From Liopterus haemorrhoidalis (Eukaryota; Arthropoda; Insecta; Coleoptera; Dytiscidae): a stretch of DNA of 64,000 nucleotides. The notes below the pieces were generated by a model. It was not told where the DNA came from, did not search any database, and saw nothing but the letters and a program-made list of their open reading frames with translations. Every line of letters begins with the position of its first letter. The first letter of the stretch is position 1. The translations under genes and the position numbers were made by a program. The DNA is taken from positions 246,102,654 through 246,166,653 of the forward strand of contig OZ020611.1 of the NCBI GenBank assembly GCA_963971575.1. The letters run 5' to 3'. Of this stretch, positions 56,716 through 64,000 are shown in pieces.

Positions 56716-59700
56716 ATACCGCCCTATTTATGTAACACTGCCTATATACCGGCCATACCGCCATTTGTGATTCTATTATCTATATATCTTATAGGCAGAT
56801 TATCTGGTGTGCCATTGCTTACATATTTAACTTTATTCCCCCAAATCCCTTGAACCTATGACCCCCCCACCTCTGACCAGTCTATAACCGAGTACATTCT
56901 TCCATATTATATACATGTAAAATGCTGAACAACACCGTTTATATTTCACTGGTAAAAGTTGCTGATATAATTAGATAATAGAACAATTATAATTTATGAT
57001 GATTGTATTACTTTTCCACAATCAACGTTTGTGTGACAAACTGTAGCAAGAGATTTTGGCTACTAACAGAAGGCCCACAGATATAGCGCCCAAAATGGTG
57101 CATAATATTCCTGCGTGTCTTCAGAATATTTGTCGTGGTTCAGATGTTTTAATATTTTTGAACTGTATATTTCATATCTGTTGCGATATAATATACAGAT
57201 ACAATACTGTTTTTTTTTTGTCTCTCTCGACACTTCCATCCGTCTTTCGTTGTTATGCTCATGATTTTCATCCGTTTTTTGTTGTTTTGCTCATCTCTTC
57301 GATCGATTTTTCTTTTTTGCCCATTTTTTTTAGTTATCTTTTTTTTGTTAATGTTCCGTATTAGTCCACCACAACTAGGCTTGTATGCTTAGAATGAATT
57401 ATATTATAACGTTAGAAACGAGAAGGCACGGTCGTAAGAGTGGGGAGCCAATAGTAATCATTCATGCATCTCTATTTGGGAGAGAAATACGGATTTTAAC
57501 ACAAGGAACGTTCGAATATATGTAACTGATAATTTTGGAACTCTTTATGAAGTTAATGTTTTTTAAAATACGTATCCTATAAATCTCATTGGAAACAGGT
57601 AAAAATTCCTTATGAGTACCTGTTTATATACGTCTAGCAAGTATCATATTTTTAACTAATCCTAACCTAATTAGTTTTATCATTGATTGTTTGCATATAG
57701 TGAAGATATATAAATGCTTTATACAGTTTTAATACATTTACATAATTTAGCACCTATGAATGTGACGAAAAACGGAATGTTCTATCAGACATAAAACTGG
57801 TAGGTCGGAATATATTGATATTTTTGAGGATACTCTCTTTTAATAATGTTAATATTCTTCAAAATATGTATAGTATAAATCTAATTTAAACCATTTAAAT
57901 GTGACTTAAAGCGTATAAATACTGAAATTTCGTTATTCAAGTTTTTCTTTAAAAACGTTAATAGGAGCTAAATGTAAACACTTATTAAATAATTGCTTGG
58001 ATTTTGGAACGGATAACTATCAAGTACTTATTTAGATTTCAGTTTTGAATAAAAATATTGGAAAAGATAAAGTGAATCGTAAATGTTATGTTTTGAAAGA
58101 AAGGGGCGGCGCTTCGTCAAGACCAAATCTCATTCCAACTAGCATACACGTTCTGTCTGACGAGTTATGTGTGGTGGACTTATACGGAACATTAACCCTT
58201 TTTTTGCAGATAACTGGTTCCGAATACCAGGTTCTAAATAATTAAGAATATCTGGAACCGGTTTAGAACCCGTCCCGAAATTGAGATTTTTAAGAGCAAT
58301 GATAAAAAAAAAACAATAACAAATTATTTTACGGAAAATTTAGATCATTTAAAAACTAAGTCACTTTTTTTTCATTTTAACTAGATATAGCGTTTTCGAT
58401 TTGTAAATAGGGATTGATCTAAGATTGCCCTGAAATCACTCGGAGATCAATCTGTGACGTCACGCTCTGTACGAGAGCGATCTGGTAAAGATATAAAAAG
58501 CCACAGTGACATATATTATTTTTGATTAGGTGATTATTATAAAGTGTTCATCTGTTTATATACTTGATTGTCGGTGTATTTATACATTTTCCACATAGTT
58601 TTTTACTCCTATTATTTCGTCTTTTGCAAATATATGTCTCATGCTTTCAATAATTTCATCATCATCCTATTCGCTAGAATATAATATTTCTTCCAATGAA
58701 ATTATTTTTTTAGTTTTCTTAATCTGCAACGCGAAAAACATAATCACTTACTTTCTCCGCCTTTATACACCATCTAAGTGTAGGGGAATGTAATATTTTT
58801 ATATCTTTACAATATAAAGTTACATAATTTTTGTAATCTGACAAAGGATGTTTGAGTCCCATATGTTGATTGTGGAATATGTTTAAGGTTAGGATTCATT
58901 ATTCCTACGATGCAGGGTTGCAAAAATATTAAAAAATACAGGTCTTAAAACTGTCTGTTATATTTAAAAAATTGTATACCTGTATCTCAGAATATGACAT
59001 ATACGTAAATATAATTATAATATTACATGTGTCAAAGCACTATATTAATTTGGAACTTTATATTTTGCTGCCACCACCCTGCAGAATTTTCTTTGACCCT
59101 ATTTCGAAGGTTTGTCAATATGACCTAGAGAGACTACGGGATGAGCCCAAAAAAGAAAACCCCACGCAATTACGGGCGTAATGGACTCATATTTACGCCA
59201 CTGCTTAGATCATTGTCACTTGATTTTTAATAGGTCTGTTTGTAGTGTTTTTTCTAGCAGTTTGTTACTGTCAGATGCAAGCATAGAGTAAATTTAACAT
59301 ACTCCTACGAACTCTGTGATAATAATCTGTTGGAAATGACTCAAACACACCTGATAGTAAGTAATAAAAAGCATACATGGCAGGAATTGTGAATCCTAGA
59401 TTTAGGTTATGTTAATTTGTTATTATGCCAGTGCGAGCAGTGAAATTTGTAACGGTGTTGTGTATGTCAGCCCCTTGTACAAACCCTATAGTTTTTGTTT
59501 GTATTTAATATACTTATGACGAAGTGTCTGCCGCGAGAGATGTGGCGCATTTAATGGTGCTTAACTTAGTTATAATTAAAGTGAGGTAGTTGAAGTTTAG
59601 TGAAGAATATGCTGCAACAACACCAGGACAGCCTATTATTTCTTACCAGATCTCCTGTCAGTCAACGATTGACTAAGGCTCCGCAACAACTTACTCTGTA

Positions 59701-59880
59701 TTTCATAAATTTAAACTGCTCCGATATGATCCCAAACCATATAACCTACAATATAAATTCAACTGTCAAAGAAATTGGTACACTTATAATGTAGAGCTGC
59801 TAAAATTTCAACATTTTATATGCATAAGAACTGTAGATGTGATGTAATACTTCTAAAATTTTTATTGTTACTGTCAGATT
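56716..59880 (+). other. pico 3' UTR and downstream DNA
   Basis: AT-rich sequence without a supportable gene. The first AATAAA after the stop codon is at 58048-58053, about 1.3 kb downstream; others are at 59968, 60962, 63544 and 63737. Which one is used cannot be told from sequence alone. The segment at 58200-58270 resembles the GGAACCGG-type tandem sequence of the hAT element at 38490-39138. The segment around 59060-59210 ends in sequence like the CAGTGGCG end of a hAT fragment. Nothing else was recognised. Confidence 0.5.
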
Positions 59881-59889
59881 GAGATATTT

Positions 59890-60900
59890 AGGCCCAGTGT
59901 TTCCACCTTCAACTAAACCTGTAGGTAACTATCTGACAGATAAGGTTATCTGGAACTTCAATTGCTAAATAAATGTCAATACCAATCAGTGAATTCAATA
60001 CGTCTGTCTCATTATCCGTTAGATAACTATCCGATAGGGGAAACTTTTTAAGATCGCAGCGCCGTATGCGGCAAAGCTGGAACACTCGAAAGCCATATTA
60101 AACTGTTATTCGTGTATTTGTTTACATGGTGAAAATGAACACGAGTTGTATTTTTCCTGTTTTCCGAGCTTTTTTTTAATTTAAAGGTAATCTACGATTT
60201 ACAACATATGTAATAATATACTATTCTAAAGAAATTTCAAGGATATTTTTAGTTTTTCATTGTATTTTTAATTCTTTTTGACTGTCTGTCAAAATAATAA
60301 CAACTAAAATATGGTAAATATATTAGTAAAAATTAATATCTCTGCCTGAAAAAGTAGGAAGGGCCTTTTAATATATCAATTGATGATTTAGGCAAATTTA
60401 GGGTGCGATAAATGCTTTTTTTCAGTCTTTTTTTGGACGTAAAAAATCACTTTCCATAAAATGCAACGGGCAAACATGCCTGCATGGGCTTGGATTTTTG
60501 CCCATTTTTAGTTTTTGAGTCCATAAAAACCTTCGATCCACTTTCTCTCTGTCTCCAAACGTCGTTTCAATTGATATTTTTTTCGATTTAGGTAAATTAT
60601 GGAATGTTTAAGAAGGATTCTTCATTATTCACGATTTACATTGCGGCACACAACAAAATTGATTGTTTTTTTTCCATGATACACAAAAATAAAACACAAA
60701 CAACAAAAAAACACGTATTTCTCCATTGAACAAAACAAAACAATGTGGCTTTCGTATCTTTCACAAATTGCCACCAGATGTCAGGGCGCTTAGGAAGTTT
60801 CCCCTATAGATAAATTTGGAAGACGGGATGACATTTATTTAGCACAGAAAGTATCACATAACCTTATTTGACAGATAGTTGGCTAGGCGTTGAGAACTTA
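59890..60900. mobile_element. Decayed Harbinger-like element with nested MITE
   Basis: TTTAGGCCCAGTGTTTCCACC at 59889-59909 resembles the end of the 2548-4434 element. Its sequence appears to be split by the MITE at 60033-60809 and to resume after it (GATAGTTGG near 60874). No clear right end. Confidence 0.4.
60033..60809. mobile_element. MITE with ATAGGGGAAACTT ends
   Basis: ATAGGGGAAACTTTTTAAG at left and the complement of CTTAGGAAGTTTCCCCTAT at right (two mismatches in the core). Subterminal CAGCGCC and CACCAGATGTCAGGGCGC match the element at 22906-23735. No coding frame remains. Confidence 0.7.
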
Positions 60901-61469
60901 TTATTATACTGTAATGCAATTTTGTGTACCATTACAGTGACCATATTTTTTTTCTTTGAAAAATAAAGGACAAATCGGAAAAAGGTTCTAACGTTATCAT
61001 TTTTAATCACTAACTATTTATACAACAGTTATTGTAATGGCCCATTTTCTTTACTTGTTGCGTACATTATTTCTTATTCGGCCGTTCAGACTTTTGCGAA
61101 AAATGAGTGAGAATAACGTTATTTTTTTGACATTTCATTTAAATTCGTATTTATAAAAAAAAAAAATCAAAATAGATATTTGTGCACCATGGCCAAAAAG
61201 CATATTTTTTCGGGCGCATCTGAATATAAATCCTCTTCAAACAGATGAGGACGAAAAAGATCTTTTGAGAGATGATAATATAGAACTGTTTTTGATATGG
61301 CCGCCCAAAAAATAATTTTTGTTCTGACATAACAAGTAAATTTATATGAAATGTGAAAAAAATAGTGTTGTTTTCACTACATTTTTCTCAGCCGTAGAAA
61401 AAATACGGTACGTAGGACTTAAGGTATAGCATTTTTATACAGGTATACATTTTTTTTTGGTTTAGCAGA

Positions 61470-61560
61470 ACTAGATTTTCAATTCTAGTAACTTGTACCG
61501 TTTAAGTAAGGTTTTTGATCATTTTGTTTTGCAAAAGACTACTTCAAACCTTAAAGAGAG
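61470..61560 (+). repeat. Family D hairpin arm
   Basis: GGTTTAGCAGAACTAGATTTTCAATTCTAG core as in 1793-1895; no inverted partner nearby. 60950-61465 and 61560-62100 are AT-rich with nothing recognised. Confidence 0.5.
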
Positions 61561-62099
61561 AACTCATGACAATTTAAAAAAATTAAAAGTCCAGCTATAG
61601 CTCCGTCGCTGAAACAGCACAGTTCGACATTTTGCGTCATAACTTCAATGACAAACATAGTGGCGAAAAAATAACAATCGATTTTTTTGCATGTGAATTA
61701 TAGACTAATATTGTTCTTTACTCTTTTATTTTACTAAAACATACCTTTTGAAGTCATATTCAGTTTGTGTTCGATAGTCATTTTGAAGATTTACAAATTT
61801 TAAAAGTGTTTATTTAATATAGGGACATTTTTCTTGGTATCTCAGAATAAAACATGTTTACATTTGTCATTTAATAATACATCTGTTGTGTTTTAATACT
61901 GACTTGTTTTCAAATATCTAACTTATAGTAATTTCTAAAAACCTTTTTTATTTAATTTTTTGTTTATTTAGCAGTTCTGTATTTAGTTATATATTTTCTT
62001 ATTTGATTTTGTGCATACTGCATAGTTTTTAGGTTATATTCAACTTATTTATATTTTCTTTTCTTTGATCATATTTTTGGATCACATCAGTCCTTTGTA

Positions 62100-64000
62100 G
62101 GACTATTTTGCCTATTGGTGACTCAACTTAACGCGTATCCCTCTAGCGGCAAAAAAGCGAACACTTCGAAAAAGGTTACTGTCATTGTTTACGTATAATT
62201 CACCATGTGTTTTATTGTTTCTGTCCATTCTCACTCCATTTTTACAGCGAATAAAGTGATAAATTTAAGAAAAAAAGATTAAATACTCCTTGTTGTGTGT
62301 ATGGTAGTCAATCACAGGAAGAACATCTTCGAATATTAGATTGAAAGATTATCAGTGATTCTAAAATTTTGTTTCTATTGAAGGGAATTTATACTGTTCA
62401 GATGATTTTAAACAAGTTTTAAACGTTGAATTTTTCATTTTCCCTGTCTCACATGTGCAAGAAAATCGTTTAATGTTGTGTAAATTATTGTGAATATAAT
62501 TAAAACCCCTTGTTATTTCATGGGAGTGTTCCATAACTGTGTTAGTTTGCAAATATTTGACAGTTTTCTTGTGTAGAATAAATTACAAGTTCTCTTTCTA
62601 TAAAATTTCTTGAGATATGTGTAGATATTAAGTATTCAAATAAATGTTTTAAGTTCAAAGTATAACATTTTATTTTCTCTGTGAGTATAAGCCGGCACCA
62701 ACGTACAATATATAACCTCTGAAAATATTCATTTACAAGCAGCAAATTTTATCATAAAATGGATTCGCATATATTTATACACTTTTTTAATACTCGGTTA
62801 TAATTTAAATATACTGTATACAGCAAGAAAACGTAAATTAGACCAAAAATTGATTATAAACCAATACTGTTTACATACGTTTGACAGATGACTATCCATT
62901 TTCGTGTCAAAAGTTCACAAGGCGATAGTGGCGCCGTTTCGGTAATTATAGTCGCGAATTAGAATAGTTTGTTTGTTTCTATTCTGTTCTTATTCTTATA
63001 TTTTCATTTCATTTCGATACAAGTGACAGCGTACAAATATTACATTCGTTAAATAGATGAATGTAAACGTACTAAACCTGACGTCACATTTTTTTGTGAC
63101 GTTTCAAGTGACGCAACTGCACTGTTTCGCCGATTTCCCTATAACTCCTTAAAGGTTTGAAATAGTCTATAACTTGCTCATTATTAATAATATCGTTACT
63201 CTTTCGATGATCAATTTACTTAAAAAAATATGAAATTTAATTTTCTACTAGTGCAGTTATGTAGATTATTTAGACACTAGTGTAGAAATTAATTACATTA
63301 CCTAACTGAAATGAGTTAATAGATCTATTTCCAAACGGACGTATGAACGTTTTTTGGAAGTTATCATATCGGAAGTGATGGTTTGGGATCATGTGGAAGC
63401 GGAAGGCATTTTATGGAGTGCGTACAGTAGGTGTGTTGTGCGAAGCCCTGTTTTATACTTATTTGTATGGATAGTTTTTATATGGAATATTTAGTGTGTA
63501 TATTACTATTACCTATTGTATAACTGGATGATGAGCATGGTGGAATAAATTTCTATTTGAGGTTATATTATGTTGAAAGTATTTAATGATTTGTATATAG
63601 TTAAGCTGTGACATGTACGTTCGATGAGAGGACACCCCCCATCTCCCCCTCTGCCCCCTCCCCATATATCTCCCCGCCCCCTCGTATACCAACAGTTACG
63701 TTCACACTATGGTTGTTAAACAAGATTTATAAATCTAATAAAACGAATAATCTGAACTGTTTTTATTTTTCTCTTCCTCAAATATTATTTTTCAGATACA
63801 AGATACGTAAAATATGAGCTGTACACGTGACTTAATATGGCGTTCAACGCGTGCGTACGACACCAAGAACTATTCAGATAAATTAAACGTTTTCAGGTTA
63901 ATTTGGATTTTCTTTTATTCCAATTTCCAGAGTTTGATGTTTCATATATCAGATTATATTTCAAAAATTTAGAACAAAAGAGTTGACGTATTCTTTTACA
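62100..64000. other. No supportable gene
   Basis: AT-rich to about 63590. Weakly similar inverted segments near 62140-62165 (CTCTAGCGGC) and 62925-62945 (GGCGATAGTGGCGCC) may be ends of an old TIR element. A C-rich block lies at 63638-63690. AATAAA words at 63544 and 63737. No domain recognised in the short frames. Confidence 0.4.

Noticed and set aside
59060..59181. Short frame ending VCQYDLERLRDEPKKENPT
   Set aside because: Looks peptide-like but ends in a hAT-like terminus and no family could be named.

Overview
The window looks like AT-rich insect nuclear DNA. The one recognisable host gene is a spliced arthropod gene, and the rest is dense with decayed DNA transposons, Helentron-like elements, mariner copies and LINE tails. 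A hemipteran source is my guess from the mixture of elements; it is not proven by the sequence.

Host gene: only one is visible, near the right end on the + strand. It encodes an MRL-family adaptor (MIG-10/RIAM/lamellipodin; Drosophila pico). An internal 2.1 kb exon (52370-54498) carries the Ras-association and PH domains plus a proline-rich stretch. A 1.3 kb intron follows, largely filled by one transposable element. The terminal coding exon is 55800-56715. The splice sites are consensus and join in frame, giving 1014 visible residues. The exon at 52370 opens in mid-protein, so more exons lie upstream, probably outside the window. The first 52 kb are then best read as a long upstream intron, but no exon was found there to prove it.

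Transposons: three short repeat families (called A, B and C here) share one plan. They have a subterminal inverted repeat, a microsatellite near the 5' end (GTCY in A and B, TG/TCTG in C), a matching inverted repeat near the 3' end, then a 3' hairpin. This is the plan known for non-autonomous Helentrons (DINE-1/mini-me type). Family A copies carry a tRNA-like cassette at one fixed internal site, and the cassette differs between copies; one family B copy has another. One family B copy holds an uninterrupted (GTCT)92 array.

Other elements by region: 0.6-8 kb has nested Harbinger-like elements with a MYB/SANT fragment and a nuclease remnant, and a SWIM-zinc-finger element. 8.5-15.4 kb has a LINE remnant, mariner debris, a TIR element and a hAT element. 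16-26 kb has Helentron-like copies, an orphan transposase-like fragment and MITEs. 26-33 kb has Helentron-like clusters, a LINE tail and a piggyBac end. 33-43 kb has an internally deleted mariner, a hAT element with internal tandem repeats, and a second orphan fragment. 44-52 kb has a fold-back composite and two more mariner-type elements. 56.7-64 kb is the 3' UTR and downstream DNA with a nested MITE. Short GC-rich, repeat-poor islands lie between the transposons and are the best candidates for host regulatory DNA.
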